From assembly GCA_030620095.1 (NCBI GenBank), contig JAUTXW010000938.1, positions 956,984 to 1,020,983 of the forward strand: DNA of 64,000 nt, written 5' to 3'. Within the stretch, counting starts at the first letter, position 1. Each line of letters begins with the position of its first letter. Below, piece by piece: positions 35,091 to 47,529 of this stretch. The notes under the pieces were generated by a model. That model made no database searches. It worked only from the letters and a program-made list of their open reading frames with translations, and was not told the DNA's origin. The position numbers were made by a program, and so were the translations under genes. The stretch is from Kuschelorhynchus macadamiae (Eukaryota > Arthropoda > Insecta > Coleoptera > Curculionidae).

Positions 35091-36047
35091 CCGTTTTCAA
35101 ATCTTGTGCCAGTCACGGAAAATAGGAGTAGCGGGGTTGGTTTCCGTCGAGGTATAGTTCTGTATAGCGTGTTTCTACCTGCCTTTTAATTTGCGAGCAC
35201 TCACCATAAACAAGATGCATATCTATTTGTTCAGCTCTTGGAAAACGTGGCGTTTACTAAGAATTTTACTTCACACTAAAAAAACATCAACAATCTGCCA
35301 AACTCATAGGTAATAAATAAGTTACCTGTCAAAATTCAATTGTTTTTAAATACCATAGCAACATGTGGCAGTAGCATGGCTAATATGAATATTCTGATAA
35401 ACCCAATAAATATCCGTTGTTTGAAAATGGAAAATGAGGATATAAATGGATAGAGGATAAAATAGTAGGATTAGGTAGTGAAAGTCTTATGTAAGATATA
35501 CTATTTTCACACAAAAATCGATGAAAATTTTAAGAGCGTCATATCAAAAATATCGATCTTTGAAAATTGTTGACTTCTGTTTTTGTTTATTCTACCACCC
35601 TAGAGTGCCTTGATTGAAGTACAAATTGCATCATTTGTTTTGATTGCAGCGCACTTCGTTTTTTTGAAAAATTCGTTAAAGTTTAGGTATAGAACATGTT
35701 ACAGAAAAAATGTTTAGAATTTTTGGTAGAATTCAATTAGGAAAAAAAACCAGGGTTGCCATCCAGAATAGCAAAATTTTGATCGTTTCCGGTGAAACTG
35801 GAAGTGCTTGTCTTTTAGTTTTTTACCTAACGTCATATTAATCAACCCAATCGTCGACCAAAATTTCAAATTTTTATCTAAAGCCGTTTTAAAATTAGAG
35901 TCTGGGTAGTAGTTACGTTGTCACCCGGTATATTTTTTGAGTAGGTATTCTAATTTATATTTTATTCCCAAGCAAATATTAATGAAATTATTTAAAAATA
36001 TCTTTTAATATTTTATATTAAAATGCTTCTTTATAAGCTCTACGTAA

Positions 36048-36254
36048 TCACATACATTTCAAGGTCTTAACCTGAGGTTTGTAAAGATTTACTATAGGCT
36101 TGGAAAAATGCAAATGGAGAATACATTTAGTTACATTATTTTGCAACGTTTTTAGTGGTTTTAATTTCAAAGAACATGCAGTACTCCCAATTGATATCAG
36201 GTACTGTAACTTCGAATAAATTAATGAAAAATGAACTATTTTTAAAAATTTCAA
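36048..36254 (-). pseudogene. LINE reverse-transcriptase C-terminal fragment (arm 1 copy)
   Basis: The frame reads SLIYSKLQYLISIGSTACSL, KLKPLKTLQNNVTKCILH and NLYKPQVKTLK. This fits the HS.LQYGI..WG......L..LQN...R....L......LY....V.TL pattern after the catalytic box of LINE reverse transcriptases. It is short and truncated on both sides. Confidence 0.55.
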
Positions 36255-36334
36255 GAGAATATATTTGCCAACCTTCTACAAAATTAAATAGCTACTTGAA
36301 GGGCTGTATAAACGTGCGAAAGTAATGAAAGAAA

Positions 36335-37345
36335 ATGATCTGCCTGTATAACGAATATAACATCCAAATTAACTAATCATCGTGAATACGACTTACAAAT
36401 AAATACGTCGAGTAATGAAACTCTTTAATTATAAAGATGATGGAGAAGGCTAAAAAGCCGATAAGAAAAAGATAAAAGATTAAATCAAACGATATACTTA
36501 CTCATCAGTACATAGGCAAAAAGTTACATGGTTCTAAAATCAATGCATTTAAAAAAACTTTTTACATGTAATACAGGCAAAACAAACGTTAGAGAAGATT
36601 TATGTTGCTTCTCACAATTTGTGTTTTTTTTTGTACCTTTTGTATTATTTATTTCTAATATATTTAGTTATTATTAGTTAGCAGGCCCCTCTTTAAATGT
36701 TTATCTTTGAACAGTGCCTTTTCTTGCTGTGACGTCACATCGGGATTTTCAATCAGATTTGTAGTCAATTTATATTGATTGTCTTTCTTTTTTCGCAGTT
36801 TACAATTTATTTTATATTTAAATTCCTGTTTTGGTTAAACGAATTAAAATAATTTGTCAAATTTCAATAACTTGTCTATTATACATAAAGCTTTCCATAT
36901 TATCATAATTTTTTGAACAGTTATAGAGATACATTTAATTCCCTGTAAACTTGGCAACCCCTCGACTGTCATTTTTGGCCTTTTGTTAAAGAATTTCATC
37001 CATTTCTCTGTTTCATGGTGCCTATGTAAAATATGGTTGTTTTTTAAGCAACGTTTCTTTTTTTTTGTTACATGTAAAAATTTTTTTTAAGTGCACTGAT
37101 TTTAGAACCATGTATATTTCTGCCTGTTCACTGACGACTAAGAATATCGTTTAATTCAACCTTTTTATTTTTCTTATCGGCTTTTTGGCCTTATCCACCT
37201 TCTTTATAATTGAAGGGTTTTATTATCCGCTGTACTTATTTGTAGGTAGCATTGATGATGACCAGTTAGTCGAAAGCATTATGCTATAATTTTGGATTTG
37301 TATAATATACTCGTTATACAGACGGAATTTTTTGTATCATTACTT
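36335..37345. mobile_element. ~1.0-kb element with ~260-bp TIRs (arm 1 copy)
   Basis: Bases 36,335-36,590 pair in reverse complement with 37,065-37,345. The outer phrases are CTGTATAACGAATATA and TATACTCGTTATACAG. Shared inner phrases include AAAAAGCCGATAAGAAAAA/TTTTTCTTATCGGCTTTTTG and ACATGGTTCTAAAATCA. No transposase was recognised. A hammerhead-like motif lies in the right TIR, suggesting inverted PLE terminal repeats as another explanation. Confidence 0.65.
37252..37286 (+). ncRNA. Hammerhead-like motif in the TIR
   Basis: TTGATGA, then a stem with TGAC ... AGTC arms, then GAAAGCATTATGC. Only the first base of the CTGATGA box is off, and GCA/TGC could close stem III. The opposite TIR (near 36,395) reads ACTAATCATCGTGAAT, a shorter and degenerate version. 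Confidence 0.4.
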
Positions 37346-38845
37346 ATACAAAATGTCAATTAATGCACACATCCTATATCTCTAAGACATTTGATATAAC
37401 AACAACTTAAATTTGCATTTAAATATAGGTATACCTAAAATGTAATTTTCTTTGAATACTTTATAAATTCACTGTTAATAAGCAATTTATTAATAATACT
37501 TACGTCTCGTTTATTTTTAACAATAAAAATGAAGATTATATTGAAGATTGGTTTAATTTTTAAAACTGAATTTGTAGCTGATTTTAATGCTTTACAATAT
37601 TACGACGGCATAGAGACTACTTTTAAAATTAAATTATAACCATTACAAAAAAAAGTTAGTTTTTGATTACTATATAAACAAATATATCAATATAACTATC
37701 GTACAAATACCTAATATGTATCATTAATTCCTGGGAAATATTTTACTTTCTTCTACACAATTTTAATAGCAGTACAGATAACTTCCGTTATATTTATTGG
37801 ACTGTGAACCATATTTTTTATGTCATGGTATTTATATACTACATAGTGAGAGATCGCATGTTCGCTACTGATTTATTATGTAATATATTTGGACCTATAC
37901 CGATTGTTTTATATTGATTTCTTAAACATTTTAACAGTTGACATACCAAAATTTTAACAGTTCATTTCTAGGTTTCACTCGATTTTTGCTGAAAATTTGA
38001 AGAAAATTGAATAAATAAATAGGTCGCCATTTTGTTCCACCTTATTAGGTTTTTACCATGTCATCGCCTTACGACCCTTAATTTTTTACCAATACTTGAA
38101 ATCAGTCGGGATTGTAGTTTTTTAGTTATGCTGCGAAGAGTCAAAGAGACTGACAGGCCGCCGGAATTAAGACAAAGGCATTTAGGAACCGTGAAACCAG
38201 CAAAAATGTAATTTTCAATTCATTTTCATTTTTTAATAGTCGCCTTCGTTACTCTTTTAAAAATTATTTATGCCTCCACCTTCTATATATCAGAATAAAT
38301 ATCATACAGGAATTATTTAGCAATGTCAAGGCTAGTCAAACATTGGTAGTTCTAAAAATACTAAAAGTTGATAAAAACATGACATTTTTAACATTACCAA
38401 GGAAAGTAAAAATTCAGGAAATTGGAGAAATTTTTTGTATCGTATGGTTATTATTTATTCTTGGGAAAACGTTTGACTTTCTTCAATACATACGCAATTA
38501 GAACAAATACGCAACAGATAACTTCCGTTGATATTTATTGGTCTGTGAACCATATGTTTGACTCATTTAAATACTTAATAGTCTGGAAATCGCGTGTCTG
38601 CTAATGTCATACGGTACATACGTAATGTCCAAACCTGCACGGATATAAATTATATTTCATTACTTTTATTAAGCTACATAAAAAATTATAATATTGGAGA
38701 CAATCACCGGAACTGCTCTTCTCATCGAGATTTTTTGTATTAACATGCTGGCGGCATCACAAGGGTAGGGAGACCAGAGTTTTTGCATTGCACGGCAACC
38801 CGAAAACATATGTTTTGGTTTTTTTTTATAAAAAGATTTCACTTT

Positions 38846-38848
<3 letters not shown>
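37346..38848. other. Mostly unassigned; satellite-like piece at 37,960-38,220
   Basis: Around 38,020-38,110 the phrase GTCGCCATTTTGTTCCACCT, a TTTTTACCA, and then TTGAAATCAGTCGG recalls the ~145-bp satellite of 46.8 kb. The rest has no recognisable features. Confidence 0.4.

Positions 38849-38892
<44 letters not shown>
38849..38892. repeat. (TA)n tract, ~42 bp
   Basis: Counterpart in arm 2: 59,640-59,686. Confidence 0.95.
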
Positions 38893-38895
<3 letters not shown>

Positions 38896-38974
38896 AAAAG
38901 CTTAAAAGAGTTAATTATGGATATAATCCATTAATAAAATTATTTTTTTAATTGCATTGGAATTTCTTTCTGCA

Positions 38975-39829
<855 letters not shown>

Positions 39830-40046
39830 CGATCTCTCGATGGTCCCGCACTCAAAACGACGTCGAGCACTTGCTTTTTGTCGAGAGTGCTCCTGATAGT
39901 AATTCTAGTTTGACTGATATCAAATGGCATCGCGCGACCCCGATTCTCCAAACCCAAGTGAACAAATCATGTGCATACAGGGATAATGCAAAAATAAAAT
40001 TAACTTTTCCAAAATGTATTCTGTCATATTTATTGGAAATGAGATA
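39830..40046 (+). pseudogene. Possible LINE C-terminal tail (arm 1 copy)
   Basis: The frame reads TQNDVEHLLFVESAPDSNSS, LTDIKWHRATPI and NAKIKLTFPKCILSYL. The VEHLLF phrase resembles the C.C....T.EHLLF.CP cluster found after RNase H or at the C-terminus of many LINEs. The arm 2 version (58,538-58,759) begins with an extra CPC before TQNDVEHLL, closer to the consensus, where arm 1 reads RWSR in the same place. Confidence 0.35.
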
Positions 40047-40111
40047 AATAAAAACTTCTATAACTTTTTTCGTTATGAACCGATTTGAAATCTCTTTTTA
40101 GCAAATCGTAG

Positions 40112-40821
40112 TGTTATGTTTTAATATTTTTATTACTCGCCGAATGCCACCACTGTTATGATTTAATAATTTTAGTATTTTGTATTAGCACTGATAGTAA
40201 ATGTAAACACTTCAACTTGTTTCAGATCTCTCTATTATCTTCTGTACAAGAGGGACACTTCTTACTTCTAACAAATCTTTACTCTTACTGTGTCTACTGA
40301 CTTAATTCTACTGACAATATAGTACTGACATAATGACTGACCTGCTCTATACTGACTACCTAGAACTTATTTTTATATGAATTCCCTAATTTGAGATGCA
40401 GTGGCGTATCTGTAAAATTGATTAAAAAAGGTGTCTATAAAAGTAATTTGGGGAGTTTTGCTACGCCACTGCTTACTGTACTACAATGGTTTCTTTTAAT
40501 GTTTTTATAGCTGAACCTTTCCAAGCTTTATCGACATAGTGTAAATGAGTTTATGATAGGTTTTTTCGGGTATAATAATATTTGGGGCGGAAGAACGTGC
40601 ATAAAATAGAATTTGAAGTAGAATTTAAAATACATATTGTTTACTTAGAATTTCCCTTGCAATAAACGACCATTAAAGCAGCTTTTGTCGGAAGGTTCCG
40701 CCGAAATATAATGTATGTCTAAATATTGCATTTACGTGTCAAACTATCTCTAGACTAATGAATATATAATACTTAAGACTATTCACAAATAAAATGACTA
40801 TAAAATAATGGGGTCACAACA
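40112..40821. mobile_element. Solo LTR, 710 bp, target duplication GTAG
   Basis: It begins TGTTATGTTTTAAT and ends GGGGTCACAACA, the TG...CA ends of a long terminal repeat, and no internal retroelement sequence follows. GTAG flanks it on both sides (40,108-40,111 and 40,822-40,825). The uninterrupted TIR on the other side of the host Tc1 element has a single GTAG at this site, so the 4-bp duplication is confirmed inside the window. A 4-bp duplication suits Gypsy-type or related retroelements. An inverted pair TGCAGTGGCGTA/TACGCCACTGC lies at 40,398-40,472. Confidence 0.85.
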
Positions 40822-41039
40822 GTAGGTAAATTAGTATTTTTTATTCTTATTTATTTAGGTACAATGTAAAATCAGTTCGCACCATATTATACCGTGGGAA
40901 ACAAAAGTGTGTTTTTTGGGTCTAAGTTTGAATCCCTGTGGAGTTAGTGCAAAAATTATGAAATATTACTATTCGTCAAGCCATATTTATTCTAAGCACT
41001 TTGCTTTTTATTTATCTCAATAGCTCCTTTCCTTTGGGA

Positions 41040-41216
41040 GATAAAAGCTTTTTAATAAAACCTGGTGCTCCTACAATCCTGGACGCACTACGACGGGTGC
41101 TTTTAGAACAATGGGAAGCCGTCCCTCAAGAAGAAATAATCAATTTAATACACGGCATGCAAAGAAGAATTAATGCAGTTATTCAAGCTCGAGGAGGCAA
41201 TACCCATTATTAGCTT
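41040..41216 (+). pseudogene. Tc1-like transposase C-terminus (arm 1 copy)
   Basis: The frame reads LDALRRVLLEQWEAVPQEEI then INLIHGMQRRINAVIQARGG and ends NTHY plus a stop. It matches the Tc1 C-terminal pattern L..AL...W..IPQ..I..LI.SM.RR..AVI.ARGGHTRY. Everything before it, including the catalytic residues, has been deleted, so this is a non-autonomous derivative. Confidence 0.85.
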
Positions 41217-41639
41217 GGATTCAAAATGTTTTTGTTTTGCTTGAGGAGTAGAATGTTTGTGTTGTTTGTATTGGTTTGTTTCTTAAATTGTGTAATGTTT
41301 TACTCAAAAGCGTTTATCTCCCAAAGGAAAAGAGCTATTGAGATAAATAAAAAAATAAAATGCTTAAAATAAATATGGCTTGACGAATAGTGACATTTGA
41401 TCATTTTTGCACTACCTAAAAATTCCACAGGGTTATTCAAACTTAGACCTAAAAAACACACTTTTGTTTCCCACGGTATAATATGATATGAACTGATTTT
41501 TCATTGCACCTAAATAAATAAGAATAAAAAATACTAATTTACCTACGATTTGCTAAATTCGGTTCATAACGAAAAAATTATAGAAGTTTTAATTTGGCTC
41601 AATTTTTAAGTGACCCGTTTTTCGTGCCGGTCAGTGTAT

Positions 41640-44060
41640 GTGTCGAATACACAACAAAAACCAAAATGCTTACTTATATAGTCCAGCATGTACATATTTT
41701 ACATGATAAAAAGGATTAATTAAATGACATTGTCGAGCCAATAACATAGAATATCGAAACTTATGGCTGATAACCTACGACCACCGACAGGTAAAATCCC
41801 CACACGGTCAATGAAAACATTCAACTTGCAAAGAGGTTTAGAAAAAATCTTACCATCAATCTCGCTTTTAAAATAATTTTGCTAAGAAATTTTAACACCA
41901 AAGCCTCATGAAGTTGGGTAGCGAATAGCGGACCCAGTTCTCTATCATTTAGTTTTAGTTTTATTTATAAAGCGTAAAATATAGGAAAGAAGGCGTTAAA
42001 ACGTAGTAAACGAAGAAAATGTATTTAATAATAAATGCAAAATACTTGGGTGCAAATTATTGAAGATTGCCATTTTCTTCTATTCGATTAAAATTTGTGG
42101 GTTGGATACTAGGGAACTAACATTATTTTTAACATTTAACCAAGAGGTTTGTGGATTAGCTTAAAAAACTAGAACCATTAAACCATACAGGGTTGTACAA
42201 GAAAAAATTTTGGTAGTAAACCGTGCGAGGCTATGTCGGCCACTTTTTCCCGAATCAGTCTAATTTGGCGCAACGGTTTAGGCGCGGCCACGGCGCAGAA
42301 TGTTTTGGCGCTAATTTTTTTTATTATGTAAGAATAAAAATATAAAAAAATACAAAATATATGTGAAACTCAGAAACTTCTGTATTTAATTTGGTTGTCC
42401 TTTTACAGGATTATAACAATTTTAAAATGACCCTGCCATAAAAAGTTTACCTAAACCATTGCGACCCATACCCACATTGATACTGCTATAATTAACCGTC
42501 CTAATAAAAATATCAATATAAAACCCACTTACCAAAGAAATCCCCAAATTACAACCGGTACAAATGGCCCAACTCGCTTTAATAATTATTGCCCTCATAA
42601 GTATAAAATACAACCCTGATGCATATCAATTTTAAAAGGCCTTACATTGGGTATAATAATAATAATATTCAAAAGGTCTTCAGATGGGTAGGTAATTAAC
42701 ATTTACATATAATAGTTTTTGGGTAGGTAATAAAAAAGGGCACATTCTTCGTCACCCCTTAGTATTGTCGGATTAATCGATATACACACAGACAAATAAT
42801 GACGTAAATATCTTTAACGAATCGTGGCCAAATAAAATTAACAACGCTCTTAAGGGTACCGGTGCAGCAGTACAGGGGAGAACAAAGTTGCCTTGAAAAA
42901 TGCATTCAGCAAAAAGGAGATTTAGCATTCTCCAATAATGCAGACGTTATGAACCAGTTCCAGGACAGGATGAACGGTTTCTTCTGCTTGAATCAGAGCC
43001 AGAGGATTCTGAATTTTATTTTTTTTACCGCATCAAAACGGAGAAGCCCATTCAGCAGCGCCAAAATAGAAAATGTACCGGTGTTGTCCGAGGAGCGCAC
43101 ATGGTGTCAGAAAAGAGGCGAAATAGGTACTTGAATATGGAGATACGATTAGAGATAAACATTTTCCAACTGTGCGGATGGGATTTAATCCAATATAAAA
43201 CAAACATCAACAGGTGGGTAAGACAAGATTTATTTGGGTCATAAAATTAAAAAGATAGGTACGTAAAAAAGGGAGAATATATAATTACGTTTCTTCAGTG
43301 TATTTAGTTTCCTTACCGTAGATAGACTGTTTAAATGATACAGGGATGAAGAGAAATAATTGCTTATACCTGGAATACCCTGTATAGCATAACACGCGGA
43401 ATACAGACAAATTCTTTAACACATTATCCTCCTTAGTATGCGTAATCGATTAGAAGTAATTCGGGCATATCGCAGGGTAAATCCCCCTGCCTAGTTAAAG
43501 GAATCAATTTTCTAGCTATTTTAATGTTATTTCTGTTATTATAAAATTTAATGGATGTTTAAAATAGTAAGTGACGTTATTCTTGTCACGAAAACATTTT
43601 TTGTCAATAATTAAAGTGTGTGGCGGGTATATATGGGTTTCAAGGTTTCGTGGTATCATTACTTCATTGTAAATTTGATAGTGGCTGGGACAGTATGTCT
43701 ACTACGTCTAAAACTACGTGTATGAGGCCACAACTTAGTAGTAGTAAAAAATAGTGGTTGCTGCAACAACTGAACGATGACTTTAAAGTAAGCGTTATTA
43801 AGAGGTTTGATTAAAAGAACTCACGACTACACAAGAATTTTAATAATAATCCCACTGTATAATATCTTAGTAGTAACATTATAAGGTTGTTCAAAAGTAA
43901 TGCACAAAATTCATATCTTCTGTATGAGTCATTGTTCACAAAAACGCGGGAACATGTGAAGTGGTTTAAATGGTTCTTCGTCTTTTTGTAATATTTTCAG
44001 CCTCTTCCCGTGCAACCCCTTTATTTGTAGGGACCCCAACTTTTTTTTTTGAAATGGCAA
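41640..44060. other. Unassigned region (arm 1)
   Basis: No recognisable domain. A frame at 42,862-43,134 (NQFQDRMNGFFCLNQSQRIL) has no known match. Bases 42,318-42,690 correspond to the (TA)-filled stretch of arm 2 at 55,881-56,277. Confidence 0.4.
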
Positions 44061-44065
44061 CCTAG

Positions 44066-44300
44066 GACATGTGGAATAGTCTTCCAAAACTACATATGAT
44101 ACTAGCACCAACTTAGGAGTCTGCTCATTTCGTTACATCAAAACGAGTCCACATAAGTTTTTACTTAAAATTAACTATGGACTTAGACTTAGATCCTTAT
44201 GGTATAATGCGGAACCACTTTGGTTACCATCAATTATTAGACTCCATCAACCTATCCAGCGACTTGGGAAAATGTCATTGAATTATCTTGAGAGGACTGA
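44066..44300 (+). pseudogene. LINE C-terminal tail (arm 1 copy)
   Basis: The frame begins MWNSLPK and continues, with one frameshift relative to the arm 2 version, as HFGYHQLLDSINLSSDLGK. WNSLP followed about 20 residues later by F...K is common at the C-terminus of LINE reverse transcriptases. It is short, and the assignment is tentative. Confidence 0.35.
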
Positions 44301-44429
44301 TTAAGCGATAGTGGTATTTATTATTACCCCATATGTTAAGAAGAAACTTGCTAATATCACAAATTTTTATATTGCAAAATGCAGGTACTCAAATTCTCGT
44401 AGGCACTTACCACAGGTCCCAGTTCCGGC

Positions 44430-45600
44430 GAGCCACATTTGATTGTTCAAAGTGAATTAAATCATTTAGTACGTGAGTTGGGGTTATCCAAGCAACAGTC
44501 AGAACTTCTGGGTTCCCGTCGTAAGGAATGGAACCTGTTGGCCAAAGAAACAAAAATTACGAATTTCAGAAAAAGAAATGCTATGTTTTCTAAATGCTAC
44601 AGTATGAAAAATTCGTTGTGCGCGTGTACTGATATAGACAGTTTAATGCAGGAACTTGATATTGAAAATTCTTCCCGGGAGTGGCGCTTACTCATAGACT
44701 CATCTAAATACAGCTTAAAAGCTGTGTTATTGCATAATGGAAATTTAAAACCCTCTATACCACCAGTTGCCCATTCAGTTGCAATGAAATAAAAATTATG
44801 AAAATATGCGCACGATTTTGGATAAAATAAACTACAATAGATATAAATGACAGATATGTAGGGACTTACAAGTTATGGCGATTTTAGTGGGACTTCAGGG
44901 GGATTTATGAAATATTGCTGTTTTCTTTGTTTATGGGATAAATGAGCATTATGTAACAAAAATTTGGTCAGAAAGAAGCGAATTTCAACCGGGATCTCAA
45001 AATGTTAAATTTATACCTCTTGTTGATCCCAAAAATGTCCTTTTGCCTCCTCTCCACATTAAACTTGGGTAGATGAAAAACTTTCTGAAGGTTTTGAATA
45101 AATATAGTGATGGATTTAAATACCTAAGACAAGTCTTTCCCCAGTTAAGTGATGCCAAATTAAAAGAAGGCATTTTTATTGGGCCACAAATCAAAAAATT
45201 GCTGGACGATGTCAATTTTATGTAAAAGCTTACCAGGCAGGAACTCAGAGCATGGAATTCATTTGTTAATGTAGTAAGAGGATTTTTAGGCAACAATACG
45301 GATGAAAATTATGAACAATTAGTTAATGAATTCTTAGATGCCTATAAAGCGCTTGGTGCCAGAATGTCATTAAAAATTCACTTCCTCCATTCCCATCTTC
45401 ATTTTTTCTTAAAAATTTGGGAGCTGTTAGTAACGAGCAAGGTGAAAGGTTTCACCAAGATATCAGAACAATGGAAATTCGGTACCAAGGAACATGGGAT
45501 CCAGCTATGATGGGTGACTAGTGTTGGTTTTTGAAGAGAGAAGATAGGAAACCTCATAAACGGAAAAAATTAAGTTTAATTAGTGTTTTAAGTTAATATT
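44430..45600 (+). pseudogene. Relic of an uncharacterised arthropod multicopy protein (arm 1 copy)
   Basis: The N-terminal 117-codon frame reads LNHLVRELGLSKQQSELLGS, EWRLLIDSSKYSLKAVLLHN and PPVAHSVAMK. After stops, three frames continue: LVGLQGGFMKYCCFLCLWDK; VLLPPLHIKLG; YLRQVFPQLSDAKLKEGIFI; AWNSFVNVVRGFLGNNTDEN; ARMSLKIHFLHSHLHFFLKN; LGAVSNEQGERFHQDIRTME; and RYQGTWDPAMMGDYCW. I recall this motif order as a multicopy hypothetical protein in many arthropod genomes, with no function known to me. The acidic residues in FIDSS-, GLQ- and EQGER-type blocks and the CxxC (CCFLC) would suit a transposase-like RNase H fold, but that is inference. It is a pseudogene, with at least three stops or shifts. 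Confidence 0.6.
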
Positions 45601-46800
45601 TTTCTCGTTTGCTTTTTTCTTATATGTATGGCATGTTTAATAGGCGAAAACTGTAAACATAAACAGGGTTAAGAATTTTCTGAAATCATTTTTTCTATAG
45701 ATATTAAGAATTCGATATGGTTCTACAACTCTAACAAGAAAACCCTACGTGCTACAGCTTTCTATTTGTCATTTTCGTGTTTGGATAGGTCCATTCTATT
45801 AGATTATGCTATTCTGACTTGTGTTACAACAAATTTTTTTTTGTCGGCCAGTGGAGTTATTAGTTACAGTGGTTCTATGTACACCGATTACTCCGGGAAG
45901 ACTTAACCAACTAGGATTAAGAAGTACCCAAATCTGGAATCGGCACCGACACTTTATGTCAAAAAAATTATTTTATACTGAATGAAATATTACAACAAAT
46001 TATTAAAAAATATATATAATTTGCGTGTATCCCAATACCTATGTAAAATTAAGACTGCGAGTGAGATTCCATCAAGATTTGACTCTATGGATATTTACAA
46101 CTTCTGTGCTTTGCAAATATTTTTAGTAGCATTTATAGTGATATGTAGGTATTTTAACTTCTAAATCTTTCAATAGATAGACACAATATCAACCCTAATA
46201 ACGACTAACCTAGCACAATAGTTCCAAATTGTAATCCCTAGGCAACACGCCCACTCAAGACGATAATGGCACGATTTGTAGTTTGAGTTTCTTTAGGGTG
46301 GGATACTGCGCATTTAAAATTGCATGCTACTTACTGCTATTAGATCGCCCCCTACGCGGTGCGGCCAAAAATGCCTCAACATTTACCACAGCTATTCACG
46401 GAATATCGTACACGGTAAATCTTTTTATTAACATCCTGTGGGCGACCAGCCTTAAATTACTTTAAGGACAAAGAAATATTTATATTTACGTCTTAATAAG
46501 TGTCGTAGTAAAAGGTTTTATTTAATTATACACCAATAAAAAAAAATTATATTTAATAAAAGAACTTACAGTTTGGAAAATTTTCATCTTAGGTACCGGA
46601 TACGATACTCTCCTCTGCTTAAATTGCGCCTGGCGATGAGGTTTTCTTTCGCCAAAATGAGAGATAAAACTGCAGATTTTCTTTACCTGGAACTTCCGTC
46701 GTTATGAACCTTTCCTTTCATTAAGGATAGTGAAGTGTGACGCAATTCAGTTGCGTACATAGTGATTTAGTAATACGTCTATATTGTCTTTTCAAAAATT
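45601..46800. other. Unassigned region (arm 1)
   Basis: Frames of 60 codons (45982-46164, 46283-46465) resemble nothing known. A small GC-rich patch lies at 46,340-46,370. Confidence 0.4.
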
Positions 46801-46804
46801 TGTA

Positions 46805-47480
46805 TTGAGCGTCATTTTGTTCTACCATATTGGATTCATGCCAATATTTTATCAGTTTCTACCTATGCCACATCTGATTTTTGGGCACAATTGAAAATAT
46901 ATTGAGTAACTAAGTAGGTGTTACCAACCATTTTGTTTATACATTTTATTTGGGTGCATTTTGTTTCGCCATATTGAATTCGTACTATATTATCTCTATA
47001 TCACACTAAATGCCTTCACAAAACTTAAAATTAATCTAATCAGTGAATAAAACTCGATTTTTGTACAAAATTTGAAAAAAAATGGGTAGTAAATTTTTGA
47101 GTAATAATATCGAGAAAACATATTTTTTGGCATCTATAGACGCTTAAACATGAATATATGTAAAGCCTGGAAGGGTGATTTTTTTCATGATTATAAACAT
47201 CTTATTTGGCCTCCATTTTGTTTCGCTCTCTTGGATTTGTACCAGAATTTTACCAGTTCATCTCTATATCACAGTTAATTACTCTACAAAATTTGAAATC
47301 AATCGATTAAATACTCTTTGCAGACCTAACTATTAAATATTTTATCAAGCCGCCATTTTGTTGCGCCATCTTGGATTCATACCAAAATTTTACCAGTTAA
47401 TTCCATTTTTGTTTTTAGGAAAAGATTTTTATCAAAATGTTACTAGGTCATAATGATCGATCTTTGTGCAAAATTTGAGG
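46805..47480. repeat. Satellite-like tandem repeat, ~145-bp unit (arm 1)
   Basis: CATTTTGTT...CCAT.TTGGATTC recurs at about 46,811, 46,956, 47,208 and 47,350. The 252-bp gap suggests one poorly preserved unit in between. The full unit reads roughly GCCATTTTGTTTCGCCAT, then TTGGATTCATACCAAAATTT, then TACCAGTT, with AAAATTTGAAATCAATC towards the end. A further unit resumes at 48,230-48,330, after the PLE insertion. Confidence 0.7.
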
Positions 47481-47529
47481 TAAATTGGTCAAAATACAAG
47501 AGTTCTAACCACACTACACCAAAACTTGT

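Larger units (their letters stand above)
31046..35928 (-). mobile_element. Mariner-like element with ~620-650-bp TIRs, invaded by a hAT element
   Basis: The left TIR (31,046-31,690) and right TIR (35,280-35,928) are diverged reverse complements. Shared phrases include AAAACGGCTTTAGATAAAAA, AAATTCTAAACATTTTTT, AAAGTGCGCTACGACC/AAGTGCGCTGCAATC and ATCCTCTATCCATTTATATC. TA lies at the outer edges (31,044-31,045 and 35,929-35,930), and the right end in reverse complement reads CCGGGTGACAACGTAACTAC. Removing the 2.63-kb hAT insertion leaves an element of about 2.25 kb. A decayed transposase lies at 34,470-35,090. Confidence 0.8.
40051..41636 (+). mobile_element. Tc1-like element with a solo LTR nested in its left TIR (arm 1 copy)
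   Basis: The right TIR (about 41,300-41,636) ends at CCGGTCAGTG with TA outside (41,637-41,638). In reverse complement it runs from CACTGACCGGCACGAAAAAC inward through AACTTCTATAATTTTTTCGT, GCAAATCGTAGGTAAATTAG and CTCTTTTCCTTTGGGAGATA. The left TIR matches from 40,051, is split after GCAAATCGTAG by the LTR (40,112-40,821), and resumes at GTAGGTAAATTAG to about 41,060. The outermost ~55 bases of the left TIR are missing. Only the last ~60 codons of the transposase remain inside. Confidence 0.85.
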
